Shown here one piece after another: positions 7,578 to 16,140 of a stretch of DNA of 64,000 bases. The translations under genes were made by a program, and so were the position numbers. The notes below the pieces were generated by a model, which saw only the letters and a list, made by a program, of their open reading frames with translations, was not told the DNA's origin and made no database searches. Within the stretch, counting starts at the first letter, position 1, and each line of letters opens with the position of its first letter. Source of the DNA: Brevundimonas aurantiaca (GTDB lineage Bacteria; Pseudomonadota; Alphaproteobacteria; Caulobacterales; Caulobacteraceae); contig NZ_JACHOQ010000003.1 in NCBI RefSeq assembly GCF_014199955.1, forward strand, positions 186,001-250,000, given 5' to 3'.

Positions 7578-10295
7578 ATGACCATTTCAGGTTCGTCCAC
7601 TCGGCGCGCCCTTCTCGGCGTTTCCTGCAGCCTCGCCGCGCTCTGCGCCGGCGGTTCGGCCTGGGCCCAGTCCGAGACCGCTACCGGCCCAGCCACCTTG
7701 CAAGAGATCGTCGTGACCGGCGCCCGGCGCGCCCAAACGGTTCTGGTCGAGGAACGCCAGGCGACCGGCGTCGTGGACGCCGTCGCCGTCGGCGACGTCA
7801 GCCTGAACCCCCAAACCACCATCGCCGACCTGGCCAAGCGCCTGCCCGGCGTGTCGGTCAGTCAGGACCAGGGCCGCAACCAGTCGGCCACCGGCGAAGC
7901 CCAATACGTCGCCATCCGCGGCTTCGACACCAGCTTCAACGCCTATACGCTGGACGGCCTGCGCCTGCCCCAGACGGCCGGCGGCCGCTCGATCTCGCTG
8001 AACCTGTTCAGCCCCTTCGCCATCCAGACCATCGGCATCGAAAAGACGCCGGATGCGACGCTCGACGCCGACGCCATCGCCGGTATCGTCAATCTGGTCA
8101 CGCCGACCGCCTTCGACTTCGGTGACCAGATGCTGCGCCTGCGCGCCGTCGGCCAGATGGCCGAACTGGCCCAGGATCGCGGTCAGGACAGCCTGGGCGG
8201 CGCGGTCGGCGTGGACATGGCGCGTCGCTTCGCCGACGGTCGCCTGGGCGTCTATGCTTCCGCCTATTACGAGCAGAAGGACAGCGCCGCCGAAAGCGTC
8301 GCTGTTCAGAACGACTACAAGACTTCCAGGGCCAATGTCGGCTCGGCCCGCGAGAATGAGAACGCCCTGTCGGCGGACGGTCTTCAGTGGAACTTCTTCA
8401 ACTCCACGGTGGAACGCTACGGCGCCACGGCCTCTCTGGACTATCGCACCCAGCCCTTGGACCTGTTCGCCCGGGTCAACTATGCGACCTACACCAACAC
8501 CAATACGATGAACCAGACGGGGCTTCGCAGCGAGCGGACCTCGGGCCAGACCAATCCCAATCCGGGCGGCGCCAACTACAACGCCGCCGGCGACTACACG
8601 CCCTACGGCATCAATCCGGCCAACTATTTCCGCGTCGAGGACGTCGAACAGGAGCTGCTGTCGGTCCAGACGGGGGGCAAGCTGCGCTTCGGCGACTTCA
8701 CCGCCTCGCTGGAAGCCGCCTATGCCGACGGCCGTCTGGACTCGCCCAATACGATCGAGGCCGCCTGGCGAGGCGTCGCCTATAACGGCGCGACGGGCAA
8801 TACCGGCGCCTCGACCGAAGGGCTGAAGCTGGACCTGTCGGACCCTCGCTGGCCCATGCCGGTGCTGTCGGCCGGCGCGACCGCCTATGTCGCCAGCCAG
8901 GACCGTCCCAGCCAGATCTATGTCCAGCAGGGCTACGGCTATCTGTCGGAGGTGAAGAAGACGGTGAAGGGCGACCTGACCTGGGCCGGTTCCGGCGTGC
9001 TCGCCAGCGCCTCGGTCGGCGGCTTGTACGAGACGGCCGATCAGGACGGCCGCAGCCTGGCCCCGGACGACACCCGCTACCGTTTCCGCACGTCCTTGCA
9101 GGCTGGAACCGTGGACGGCCCGTCGATCGGCGCGACGCCCGGCCGCCTGATCACCGACTTCATGGACCACGGCACGGTGCGCCCGGTGAAGCTGGTCGAT
9201 CGCCGCTTCGTCGAAAACGAACGCGATCTGTACGGCTCGACCGTGGTGGTTTCGCAAGAGAAGCTGAACCAGGGCCTGTCGGACAGCCGGGAAGACCGGA
9301 CGGCCGCCTTCGCCGCCGCCACACTGAAACTGGCCGGCGGCGTCCTGGAGATCACGCCGGGGGTCCGCTACGAGGACAACCACTTCGAAGCCCGCTTCTT
9401 CGTGAAGGACGCCGACGGCGCCCGTTTCGCGACCGCAGATCGGGATTACGACCATGTCGATCCCAGCGTCATCGCCGCCTGGCGTCCCAGCGACGCCCTG
9501 GTGGTGCGGGCGGCCGCGCGTTCCAGCTACAGCCGGCCTGCGGGCAGCCAGCTGGCGGGTCCGACCACCGTCAGCCGCGACCCCGTCACCAACGCCGTCA
9601 TCAGCATCAGCCAGCCCAACCCCGATCTGAAACCGGTTGAGGGCTGGAGCTATGACCTGGGTCTGGAATGGTACGCCGTCGGCTCCAACCTGCAACTGGC
9701 CGTCTACCACAAGGATCTGGACAATATCGTCGTGCCGACCGCCCTGCGGACGGGCACGAGCAAGACCAGCGACGGCGTCATCCTGATCAAGCCGTTCAAC
9801 GGCCTGGGCGGCTCCGCCACCGGGATCGAAATGGGCGGTCGTTATGTCCTGCCGGTCGACGGCTGGATGGACGGCCTGTCGCTGGGCGGGAACCTGACCT
9901 ATCAGCAGACGGAGGCCGAATACCGCCTCTCCTCGACCGACATCCGCAAGAGCGACCTGCCCCAGGCGCCCGAGCTGATGTACAATCTGGAGGCCGGCTA
10001 TGAGCATGGGCCGGTGCGGGCCAGCCTCTGGTACAACTACACTGGTCGTCGCCTGGACACGGTTCAGGACAGCCAGCCCGACATCTACATCCAGCCGTCC
10101 AAGGAGCTGAACCTGGGCGTGGCCTTGACCCTGGCGCCCGGACTGGAAGTGGGGGCTGCGGTCCGCAACCTGACCGACGAACCGACCCGTTGGTCGACCG
10201 TCGGGGCGGGCGAACGCTATGTCTCGCCCGACCGCAAGGGCGGCTATCTGGAAACCGGCCGGGTCTTCCAGGTCAGCGTCAACGCCACCTTCTGA
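7578..10295 (+). CDS. TonB-dependent outer-membrane receptor
   Basis: The protein has 905 residues. A signal peptide ends at SAWAQ, near residue 27. A TonB box (LQEIVVTG) and plug domain follow (about 50-180: TTIADLAKRLPGVSVSQDQG, VAIRGFDTSFNAYTLDGLRL, GIEKTPDATLDADAIAGIVN). The rest is a 22-strand-type barrel ending in the aromatic C-terminus VSVNATF used for BamA recognition. Such receptors import siderophores, cofactors or sugars using proton-motive force; the ligand cannot be told here. No Fur-box-like sequence is evident upstream, and no periplasmic or inner-membrane transport genes lie beside it. Confidence 0.93.
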   Translation: MTISGSSTRRALLGVSCSLAALCAGGSAWAQSETATGPATLQEIVVTGARRAQTVLVEERQATGVVDAVAVGDVSLNPQTTIADLAKRLPGVSVSQDQGRNQSATGEAQYVAIRGFDTSFNAYTLDGLRLPQTAGGRSISLNLFSPFAIQTIGIEKTPDATLDADAIAGIVNLVTPTAFDFGDQMLRLRAVGQMAELAQDRGQDSLGGAVGVDMARRFADGRLGVYASAYYEQKDSAAESVAVQNDYKTSRANVGSARENENALSADGLQWNFFNSTVERYGATASLDYRTQPLDLFARVNYATYTNTNTMNQTGLRSERTSGQTNPNPGGANYNAAGDYTPYGINPANYFRVEDVEQELLSVQTGGKLRFGDFTASLEAAYADGRLDSPNTIEAAWRGVAYNGATGNTGASTEGLKLDLSDPRWPMPVLSAGATAYVASQDRPSQIYVQQGYGYLSEVKKTVKGDLTWAGSGVLASASVGGLYETADQDGRSLAPDDTRYRFRTSLQAGTVDGPSIGATPGRLITDFMDHGTVRPVKLVDRRFVENERDLYGSTVVVSQEKLNQGLSDSREDRTAAFAAATLKLAGGVLEITPGVRYEDNHFEARFFVKDADGARFATADRDYDHVDPSVIAAWRPSDALVVRAAARSSYSRPAGSQLAGPTTVSRDPVTNAVISISQPNPDLKPVEGWSYDLGLEWYAVGSNLQLAVYHKDLDNIVVPTALRTGTSKTSDGVILIKPFNGLGGSATGIEMGGRYVLPVDGWMDGLSLGGNLTYQQTEAEYRLSSTDIRKSDLPQAPELMYNLEAGYEHGPVRASLWYNYTGRRLDTVQDSQPDIYIQPSKELNLGVALTLAPGLEVGAAVRNLTDEPTRWSTVGAGERYVSPDRKGGYLETGRVFQVSVNATF

Positions 10296-10323
10296 TCCTT
10301 CGGGCCCAGTCGATTGACGCTCA

Positions 10324-10354
10324 GGAGGGCGGCGGAGCAAATCCGCCGCCCTCT
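10324..10354. terminator. Bidirectional terminator-like hairpin between convergent genes
   Basis: GGGCGGCGGA (10327-10336) and TCCGCCGCCC (10342-10351) are perfectly complementary around the loop GCAAA. The stem extends by two further pairs and a wobble on each side. It lies between the ends of the receptor gene (10295) and the MocR gene (10383). The following sequence is only moderately T-rich. Confidence 0.65.
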
Positions 10355-10382
10355 ATCGTTTCGGGAAAGCCGAACCCGGCCT

Positions 10383-11867
10383 TCAGTAGACAGCGACGCG
10401 ACGGGATGGGGCTGCGGACATCGGCTTGGCCTTGCGCTCCAGCGCCTCGGCCGCCTGAGCCAATCGCTCGACCGCCACGTCCAAAACAGGCTCCGGCAGA
10501 GTGTAGGGCAGCCGCAGCCGATGTTCGAAGGCGCCGTCCACGCCGAAGCGCGGACCGGACGCCAATCTCAAGCCGCGCTCGGCCGCCTGGACCGCCAGGG
10601 CCGAGCTGATCGGAGCCGGCAGTTGCGCCCAGACGGAAAGGCCGCCCGCCGGCCGGGGACAGGCCCACAGCGGCAGCCGTTCCGCCAGCCGCATCCGCAG
10701 ATGGTCGCGTCGCGCTCGCAGCAGAGGCCGTCGCGCCGCCAGGCCGGCGCCGCCGTCGCCCAGCAGTTCGACCGCCGCCAGCTGCTCCAGGATCGGCGCG
10801 CCCAGGTCGAAACTGGCGCGGCTTTGGGCCAGGCGCTGGATCACCGCCCGGTCCGCGCGAATCCACCCGATGCGCAACCCGCCCCAGACGCTCTTGGACA
10901 GGGAGCCCAGGCGCACGACACGCGGCGCATCGACCGCCGAGGCCGTCAGGGCAGGCGGGCCGCTGAGGGTCAGCTCCACCAAGGTCTCATCCAGCACCAG
11001 CAGGGTCTCGCACCCTTTCAGCCCCGCCAGAAGCCGCAGCCGATCCGCCGCCCGCATCATCCGCCCGGTCGGATTGTGATGGTCTAGGACCAGATAGGCC
11101 AGGGGCGCGCCACTGGTCCGACAGGCGGCGATCAGACCCTCCACGTCCCACCCCTCAGTCCCCGCTCCCGCCCCGGCGTCGTCCGGCAGGGCGACCGGCG
11201 TGGGACGCGCGCCGGCCGCGAGAATGGCGTCCAGCGCCTGCGGATAGGTGGGATGGTCGAAGACGACCGGCTGACCCGGCCTGACCATCAGCCGCAGCAG
11301 ATGAACCAGTCCATTGTGAGCCCCGTGGGTGATCAGGATCTGGGCGGGCGAGGTCGGCAAGCCGCGCCGCCGATAGGCGGCCGCCACCGCCTCGCGCAGG
11401 GCCTCAACCCCCGAGGCCTCATAGCCGTGGCCCGGCAAACGGGTCGGCAGCCGCTCCAGAGCCCGGACATAGGCGGCGTGAACGCTGGGATCGGCCGGCA
11501 GGACGGCGGCGGTCAGGTCGAGTACCTCGTCCGCGCGGGAAGAGGTTCTGGCTTCAGTAAGGCCGCGCGAGCCGCCCGTCGGCGCCTCACCCGGCAGGCT
11601 GGTCCGCGCCGAGGCGCCGCGTCCCCCCGTCAGAAACCCGTCATCCCGCAGTCGCCCATAGGCGGCCGACACGGTCGTACGGCTCAAACCCAGCGCCTGC
11701 GCCGCTTCGCGCTCGCCCGGCAGTCGCGCCGCCAGAGGCAGTCGTCCGTCCAGGATCAAAAGTCTGACGGCTCCGGCCAATTGACGGTAGGCCGGGCCGG
11801 CGCCCGGCGCGCGCCAAGCGCCCAGGTGGCGGATCAGTGAGGCTGTACCGATAGAGCGCGAGGACAT
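10383..11867 (-). CDS. MocR-family regulator (GntR helix-turn-helix fused to aminotransferase fold)
   Basis: The protein has 494 residues. Residues 20-90 form a GntR winged helix (YRQLAGAVRLLILDGRLPLA, LGLSRTTVSAAYGRLRDDGF). After a linker, residues 115-480 have the fold-type I PLP aminotransferase domain, including LLRLMVRPGQPVVFDHPTYP, LDHHNPTGRM and the PLP lysine in RLGSLSKSVWGGLRIGW. It is divergent from a YczE-type membrane protein, the pairing that defines the YczR subgroup of MocR regulators, so it probably controls that gene and itself. A perfect inverted repeat between them is a likely operator. Its effector is unknown. Confidence 0.88.
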   Translation of the reverse strand: MSSRSIGTASLIRHLGAWRAPGAGPAYRQLAGAVRLLILDGRLPLAARLPGEREAAQALGLSRTTVSAAYGRLRDDGFLTGGRGASARTSLPGEAPTGGSRGLTEARTSSRADEVLDLTAAVLPADPSVHAAYVRALERLPTRLPGHGYEASGVEALREAVAAAYRRRGLPTSPAQILITHGAHNGLVHLLRLMVRPGQPVVFDHPTYPQALDAILAAGARPTPVALPDDAGAGAGTEGWDVEGLIAACRTSGAPLAYLVLDHHNPTGRMMRAADRLRLLAGLKGCETLLVLDETLVELTLSGPPALTASAVDAPRVVRLGSLSKSVWGGLRIGWIRADRAVIQRLAQSRASFDLGAPILEQLAAVELLGDGGAGLAARRPLLRARRDHLRMRLAERLPLWACPRPAGGLSVWAQLPAPISSALAVQAAERGLRLASGPRFGVDGAFEHRLRLPYTLPEPVLDVAVERLAQAAEALERKAKPMSAAPSRRVAVY

Positions 11868-11882
11868 GGGGCCAGAATGACA

Positions 11883-11911
11883 GAACTGGACCTTTTTTCC
11901 AAAGCCAGTTC
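11883..11911. promoter_or_regulatory. Operator-like inverted repeat in the MocR/yczE divergent region
   Basis: GAACTGG (11883-11889) and CCAGTTC (11905-11911) are a perfect 7-bp inverted repeat with a 15-base spacer rich in T (11890-11904). The half-site centres are about two helical turns apart, which suits a dimeric regulator. It lies 15 bases upstream of the MocR gene's start and ends 16 bases before the preferred yczE start. Confidence 0.5.
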
Positions 11912-11927
11912 AAGCGAAACGCCTCTC

Positions 11928-12563
11928 ATGACCCGCCGTTTGATCCAACTCTTCCTGGGCCTGAGCCTTTACGGCCTGTCCATCGCCCTGATCATCAGGG
12001 CGGATCTGGGTCTCGACCCTTGGGACGTCCTGAGCCAGGGCGTTTTCGAACGATTCGCCGAACCGGCCGGTCTCGGCTTCGGCATGGTGGTCAATCTGAT
12101 CGGTATGGCCGTGCTGCTGCTGTGGATTCCGCTGCGCCAGAAGCCAGGAATAGGCACGATCGCCAATGTTCTGGTCATCGGCTCGGTCGCCGGCCTGGCG
12201 CTGAGATACATTCCAGCGGACCCGGTCCTACCGGTTCGGAGCCTGTTCCTGGCGACGGGGATCGTGCTGAATGGCGTGGCGAGCGGCGCCTATATCGGGG
12301 CGGGCCTGGGCCCAGGACCGCGCGACGGCCTGATGACAGGTCTGGTCGCCCGCACCGGCTGGCCGATCAAGGCCGTGCGGACCGCCATCGAACTGACCGT
12401 CGTCGTCGCCGGCTGGGCCCTGGGCGGCTCGGTCGGGGTCGGGACGATCCTCTACGCCCTCGCCATCGGCCCGCTGGTCCAGATCTTCCTTCCGGCGTTC
12501 ACGGTCGGAAAGGAGGACGGGCGGAAAACGCTTCCTGACAGAGAACCGGCGGGTCCGGCCTAG
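11928..12563 (+). CDS. yczE: YczE/YitT-type integral membrane protein
   Basis: About 211 residues and five predicted membrane segments. It begins MTRRLIQLFLGLSLYGLSIA and has the family pattern ADLGLDPWDVLSQG in the first loop, later GAYIGAGLGPGPRDGLMTGL. An earlier in-frame ATG at 11877 would place the operator-like repeat inside the coding region and add a hydrophilic 17-residue lead not seen in the family, so 11928 is preferred. It is divergent from the MocR regulator gene. The transported substrate, if any, is unknown. Confidence 0.85.
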   Translation: MTRRLIQLFLGLSLYGLSIALIIRADLGLDPWDVLSQGVFERFAEPAGLGFGMVVNLIGMAVLLLWIPLRQKPGIGTIANVLVIGSVAGLALRYIPADPVLPVRSLFLATGIVLNGVASGAYIGAGLGPGPRDGLMTGLVARTGWPIKAVRTAIELTVVVAGWALGGSVGVGTILYALAIGPLVQIFLPAFTVGKEDGRKTLPDREPAGPA

Positions 12564-12584
12564 CGGCGCCTTGTTCGGAACCCC

Positions 12585-13271
12585 TCAGGGCTGGAGCCGA
12601 TAACCGCCCGCGTCGGTCAGTAGAAGCCTGGCCTGGCCCGGCTCAGGCTCGATCTTCTGGCGCAGGCGATAGATGTGGGTTTCCAGGGTGTGGGTGGTGA
12701 CGCCGGCGTTATAGCCCCAGACCTCGGTCAGCAGCTCCTCGCGCGACACGGGCTTGGCGCCGGCGCGGTAGAGATACTTCAGGATGTTCGTCTCTTTTTC
12801 CGTCAGCCGCACCTTCTTGCCCTTGGCGTCCATCAGGACCTTGGCGGCGGGCCGGAACTCATAGGGGCCGATGGAGAAGACGGCGTCTTCCGACTGTTCG
12901 TGGCTGCGCAGATGGGCGCGGATGCGGGCCAGCAGGACCGCGAACCGGAAGGGCTTGGTGACATAGTCGTTGGCGCCCGCGTCCAGGCCCAGGATGGCGT
13001 CGGCGTCGGCCGACTGGGCGGTCAGCATGATGACCGGGGTGGAGACCCCGTCCTTGCGCAGCAGGCGGCAGGCCTCGCGGCCGTCCATATCGGGCAGGTC
13101 GACGTCCAGCAGGATCAGGTCTGCACGGATCTCGCGCCCCATACGGACGCCGTCCGCTGCGGTCGAGGCCTGCTGGGTCTTGAACTCTTCGTGCAGATTC
13201 AACTGCTCGGCCAAGGCCTCGCGCAGGTCGTCGTCGTCATCGATGATCAGGATGGTCTTGGGCGTGGGCAT
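12585..13271 (-). CDS. cenR: Cell-envelope response regulator CenR
   Basis: An OmpR-type two-component regulator (228 residues). The receiver domain (1-125) has the acidic cluster IIDDDDD, the phospho-acceptor in LILLDVDLPDMDG (Asp near 56), the Thr in VIMLTAQS and the Lys in NDYVTKPF. The DNA-binding winged helix (about 135-225) includes RLTEKETNILKYLY and THTLETHIYRLRQKIE. In Caulobacter the essential regulator CenR lies at this position, nine or so genes from parAB, and partners the kinase CenK in envelope maintenance. No kinase gene is adjacent here. Identity rests on fold plus gene order. Confidence 0.83.
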   Translation of the reverse strand: MPTPKTILIIDDDDDLREALAEQLNLHEEFKTQQASTAADGVRMGREIRADLILLDVDLPDMDGREACRLLRKDGVSTPVIMLTAQSADADAILGLDAGANDYVTKPFRFAVLLARIRAHLRSHEQSEDAVFSIGPYEFRPAAKVLMDAKGKKVRLTEKETNILKYLYRAGAKPVSREELLTEVWGYNAGVTTHTLETHIYRLRQKIEPEPGQARLLLTDAGGYRLQP

Positions 13272-13333
13272 GGACAGACAATGGCGAGGCTTGGCCCCCG
13301 CGCCAAGGCTTGGGGGTGCGAATTCACGTCGAG

Positions 13334-14074
13334 TTACGGCCTAGAGACTGTTTCGGATGGTTTTCGTTCCCCGAACAACGCCGTTCCCACCCGGACATGG
13401 GTGGCGCCGCAGCGGATCGCCGTCTCGTAATCGCCGCTCATCCCCATGGACAGGACCGACAGGCCATTGTCCTCGGCCAGCCGCGCCAGAAGCCGGAAAT
13501 GGGGTTCAGGCGGCTCATCGGCGGGCGGAATACACATCAACCCCTCGACCGTAAGCCCATAGGTCTTCTGCGCCGTCGCGATCAGAGCCTCGGCGGCGTC
13601 GGGCAGGACGCCGGCCTTCTGCGGCTCCGCCCCCGTATTGACCTGGATCAGCAGACGCGGCGATCGGCCCCGTTTCGCCGCGGCCTCGGCCAGGGTGCGC
13701 GCCAGCTTCTCCCGGTCCAGGGTCTCGATGACGTCGAACAGGGCCACGGCGTCTTCGGTCTTGTTGGTCTGGAGCGGCCCGATCAGACGCAGCTCCAGCT
13801 CCGCTCCGCCGGGGCGGCCGTACAGGCCCTCGGCCCAACGTCCCTGGGCCTCCCGCACTCGGTTTTCGCCGAACACCCTCTGGCCCGCCGCCCTCATGGC
13901 CGCGATGGCCTCCGGCGGCTGGGTCTTGGAGACGGCGGTCAGAACGACGGTTTCGGGATCGCGCCCGACGTCCCGGCAGGCCTCTGCGATACGGGCGCGG
14001 ACGACGGCCAGCCTGTCGGAGATTGCGGCGGGATCGGTGGACGGAGACGCCGAAGCGGGAGAAGAAGAGGTCAT
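13334..14074 (-). CDS. yggS: YggS-family PLP homeostasis protein
   Basis: A single-domain PLP-binding protein (246 residues) with the alanine-racemase-type barrel. It keeps cellular pyridoxal phosphate in balance rather than catalysing a known reaction. The PLP lysine is in LTAVSKTQP near residue 50. Other landmarks are VFGENRVREAQGRW, LIGPLQTNKTEDA, LIQVNTGAEPQKAG and the phosphate-binding end LSMGMSGDYETAI followed by GATHVRVGTALFG. The start codon shares bases with that of the divergent ThiE-like gene, leaving no non-coding space. It lies just upstream of cenR in the same direction, 62 bases away. Confidence 0.93.
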   Translation of the reverse strand: MTSSSPASASPSTDPAAISDRLAVVRARIAEACRDVGRDPETVVLTAVSKTQPPEAIAAMRAAGQRVFGENRVREAQGRWAEGLYGRPGGAELELRLIGPLQTNKTEDAVALFDVIETLDREKLARTLAEAAAKRGRSPRLLIQVNTGAEPQKAGVLPDAAEALIATAQKTYGLTVEGLMCIPPADEPPEPHFRLLARLAEDNGLSVLSMGMSGDYETAIRCGATHVRVGTALFGERKPSETVSRP

Positions 14075-14729
14075 GATCCTGCCGGCCGGTTACAGCGACG
14101 ATGCGCGCATGATCTGGGATGCGGCCACCGCTCTAAACCGCGCCGCCGCCGCTGTCAGCCCGGCGGCGGCGCGTCTGCCCCCGCTGCTGTTCTTCACCGA
14201 CCCGGCGCGCACCCCCCGCCCCTGGGAAACGGCGGCCCGCCTGCCGCCGGGATCGGCCGTCGTCTATCGCGCCTTCGGCGCCGATCAGGCGCTCGAGATC
14301 GGCCTTCGTCTGCGCGCCGTGACGCGTGAGGCCGGGGTTGAACTTCTGGTCGGAAAGGACGCCGATCTCGCCGACGCCGTATCGGCCGACGGCCTGCATC
14401 TGCCGGAGAGAGAAGCTGATCGCGCCGCCGATGAGCGAAGACGGCGCCCGGATTGGCGGCTGACGGCGGCCTGGCACGGGGCCGAACCGCCGGCTTCAGG
14501 GGTGGAGGCCCTGATCCTGTCGCCGATCTTTCCGGCTGGGGGCGCGTCGGCGACCAAGCCGGCCCTGGGGGCGGCGGCGTTCAAAACCTTGGTCGAACGC
14601 GCCGGGGTTCCGGTTTACGCCCTGGGTGGATTGCGTCCGGACCGGGTTGCGCTGCTGACGGGATCGGGCGCCTGCGGCCTGGCGGCGGTGGAGACGATCC
14701 AGTCCGCCTTCGGCGGCGTCAGAACTTAA
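14073..14729 (+). CDS. ThiE/TenI-family thiamine phosphate synthase-like protein
   Basis: About 218 residues in a TIM-barrel frame. Matching segments are LLFFTDPART at the N-terminus, ELLVGKDADLADAVSADGLHL, ALILSPIFPAGG and PVYALGGL, which correspond to conserved strands of thiamine phosphate synthase. ThiE joins the thiazole and pyrimidine moieties; TenI-type members only resemble it, and I cannot separate the two. The ATG at 14073 follows GAAGAAGAGG. That start overlaps the yggS start in a shared CATG. The 3' end overlaps the tail of the convergent ntrZ gene by about 11 bases. Confidence 0.78.
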   Translation: MILPAGYSDDARMIWDAATALNRAAAAVSPAAARLPPLLFFTDPARTPRPWETAARLPPGSAVVYRAFGADQALEIGLRLRAVTREAGVELLVGKDADLADAVSADGLHLPEREADRAADERRRRPDWRLTAAWHGAEPPASGVEALILSPIFPAGGASATKPALGAAAFKTLVERAGVPVYALGGLRPDRVALLTGSGACGLAAVETIQSAFGGVRT

Positions 14730-15111
14730 AGATTGTTTCCAGACGGACGCGGGGCTGGGTGCGGGCGCTGGTTTCCGGCGCTCGGGCAGGATCAGCCTCC
14801 GGCGAGGCCACAGCCGCAGCGGCGCCGACGCGCAGACGGTCGTTGAGCCGGTAATAGGCGCCGGCTTCGACGTCTCCCCAGTCCGTCTCGCGGCCCACAG
14901 GCTGGTTCAGATTGAAATCCAGGGCCCAGCGTCCGCTGTCGTTCAGACGCAGGCCGCGACGCTGCTGCGCGGGGGCGTGGCGCTGAGCCGACTGGGCTTC
15001 CGACAGGGACAGGCTCGAACTGCGTGACGCTGCGCTCTGCGCAAGCACAGGCGTGGCGGCAAGCACAGCCGTCGCCGCAACCAGTCCAGCCGAGAAACCG
15101 CCGAAACGCAT
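14719..15111 (-). CDS. ntrZ: NtrZ-family periplasmic regulatory protein
   Basis: A small exported protein (130 residues). The signal peptide begins MRFGGFSAGLVAATAVLAAT and ends near VLAQ. The mature part includes LNDSGRWALDFNLNQPVGRE, TDWGDVEAGAYYRLNDRLRV and a C-terminus RVRLETIFKF. In Caulobacter NtrZ is a periplasmic inhibitor of the sensor kinase NtrY and its gene lies between cenR and parB, as here. The ATG at 15111 is chosen because the signal peptide begins there. ntrY and ntrX are not in the window. Confidence 0.75.
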   Translation of the reverse strand: MRFGGFSAGLVAATAVLAATPVLAQSAASRSSSLSLSEAQSAQRHAPAQQRRGLRLNDSGRWALDFNLNQPVGRETDWGDVEAGAYYRLNDRLRVGAAAAVASPEADPARAPETSARTQPRVRLETIFKF

Positions 15112-15469
15112 TCCAAACCCTTCGAACGCCGCCGACGGCGACGCCTTCAACCCTGCCCCGGCGCTTTGGGCCGTGAACGCCGCGATTAGACACCGGGGGC
15201 GCTTCCGGTCAACGCAACGTTGGCGCCGGGGCGGGGTTCCTCCGCATTGTTGCACCGCGATGTGGCTCAAGCGTCACGAGATTCTGGCCAAAACCGTCCT
15301 CTCCTCCGCCGCGAGACCGCTCCCGCGACGTCTCACGGCCGAGTTCGCCTTGTCATCGCCCCTTTTGCCCGTGTTATAGAACAGCGCAACGGCGCAGACC
15401 GTCAGAGCGACGCCGCGCGCGCGTGGGGGCGAGGGCCTTCACGTCCCTGAGTTTACGGAGACTTCCTTG
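15112..15469. other. Non-coding interval between ntrZ and the DUF3576 gene, with a candidate promoter
   Basis: These 358 bases separate two divergent genes and hold no convincing reading frame. TTGTCA at 15350-15355 and TTATAG/TATAGA at 15374-15380 (spacer 18-19) could be a promoter for the plus-strand genes, with a leader of about 80 bases. The remainder shows no feature I can name. Confidence 0.45.
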
Positions 15470-15922
15470 ATGAGCCTCAACAAGGCCCTGGTTCGCGGCG
15501 TCGCTGTCGCCTTGGTCTCAGGCTTGGCCCTGAGCGCCTGTTCCAGCCTCCCCTTTGTCGGAAACGGCAAGAAGAAGGCCAAGACGGACGTCCAGCAGGG
15601 CATCGGCGTCAACGGCTATCTTTGGCGCGCCTCGCTGGACACCCTCAGCTTCATGCCCCTGCTGACCGCCGATCCGTGGGGCGGGGTCATCAACTATGAC
15701 TGGTACATCAACCCCCAGACGCCGAACGAGCGTTTCAAGGCCACCGTCTTCATCCTGGACACTCGCCTGCGCGCCGATGCGCTGAACGTGACCGTGACCA
15801 AGGAGATCAAGGGCGCCGACGGTCAGTGGACCGCCGCTCCGGTCGCCGCCCAGACCGAGGCGGACCTGGAAAACGCCATCCTGACCAAGGCGCGCCAGCT
15901 GAACCTGTCTAATGCGGGCTAA
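15470..15922 (+). CDS. DUF3576-domain lipoprotein
   Basis: A predicted lipoprotein of 150 residues. The N-terminus MSLNKALVRGVAVALVSGLA leads to the lipobox LSAC at about residues 21-24, followed by SSLP. The remainder (GIGVNGYLWRASLDTLSFMP, then DWYINPQTPNERFK) is the DUF3576 domain, commonly found beside leuS and lptE in alphaproteobacteria. Its function is unknown, but the neighbourhood suggests an outer-membrane role. The ATG at 15470 is preferred over the TTG immediately before it. A hairpin overlaps the stop codon. Confidence 0.85.
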   Translation: MSLNKALVRGVAVALVSGLALSACSSLPFVGNGKKKAKTDVQQGIGVNGYLWRASLDTLSFMPLLTADPWGGVINYDWYINPQTPNERFKATVFILDTRLRADALNVTVTKEIKGADGQWTAAPVAAQTEADLENAILTKARQLNLSNAG

Positions 15923-15943
15923 AGCAGGCTAACGCCTGCTTTA
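15920..15943 (+). terminator. Hairpin terminator overlapping the DUF3576 stop codon
   Basis: TAAAGCAGGC (15920-15929) and GCCTGCTTTA (15934-15943) form a perfect 10-bp stem with a TAAC loop. The TAA of the stem is the stop codon itself. The following GCTTTCC is a weak T-tract, so termination may be partial and allow read-through to leuS. Confidence 0.6.
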
Positions 15944-15959
15944 GCTTTCCCTGTAGGTT

Positions 15960-16101
15960 CTACCGCCCTTCGGGCTGTTTGAGCGCTTTTTTGGTGCTAC
16001 CGCCCTTCGGGCTACTTGAGCACCCTTTTGCGCCTGGCGCCGCTCAGAGGGCGGTTTGAGCGCAAATCTGCTTGGGCGCTGTCGTCCTTCGGGCTAGTGA
16101 G
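15960..16101 (+). repeat. Three-copy CGCCCTTCGGGC repeat in the leuS leader
   Basis: CTACCGCCCTTCGGGCT occurs at 15960-15976 and, 37 bases later, at 15997-16013; both continue with a similar TTGAGC segment. A diverged third copy (CTGTCGTCCTTCGGGCTAG) lies at 16079-16097, and GTTTGAGCGC recurs at 15976-15985 and 16054-16063. Each core can fold into a small hairpin. These 200 bases before leuS have no gene. Such CCCTTCGGG units resemble dispersed REP-like elements. Confidence 0.55.
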
Positions 16102-16140
16102 CCGGGAGGGCGGCAGCGCCCTTTTGACTTCAGGACGACC

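Noticed and set aside
7587..10340. A 917-codon open frame on the minus strand opposite the TonB-dependent receptor
   Set aside because: Composition is typical of reverse-strand shadows of high-GC genes, and the receptor on the plus strand is complete with signal peptide, plug and barrel end.
13638..14072. Upstream extension of the ThiE-like gene
   Set aside because: These codons lie opposite yggS and show no similarity to ThiE; the family-like sequence begins after the ATG at 14073.
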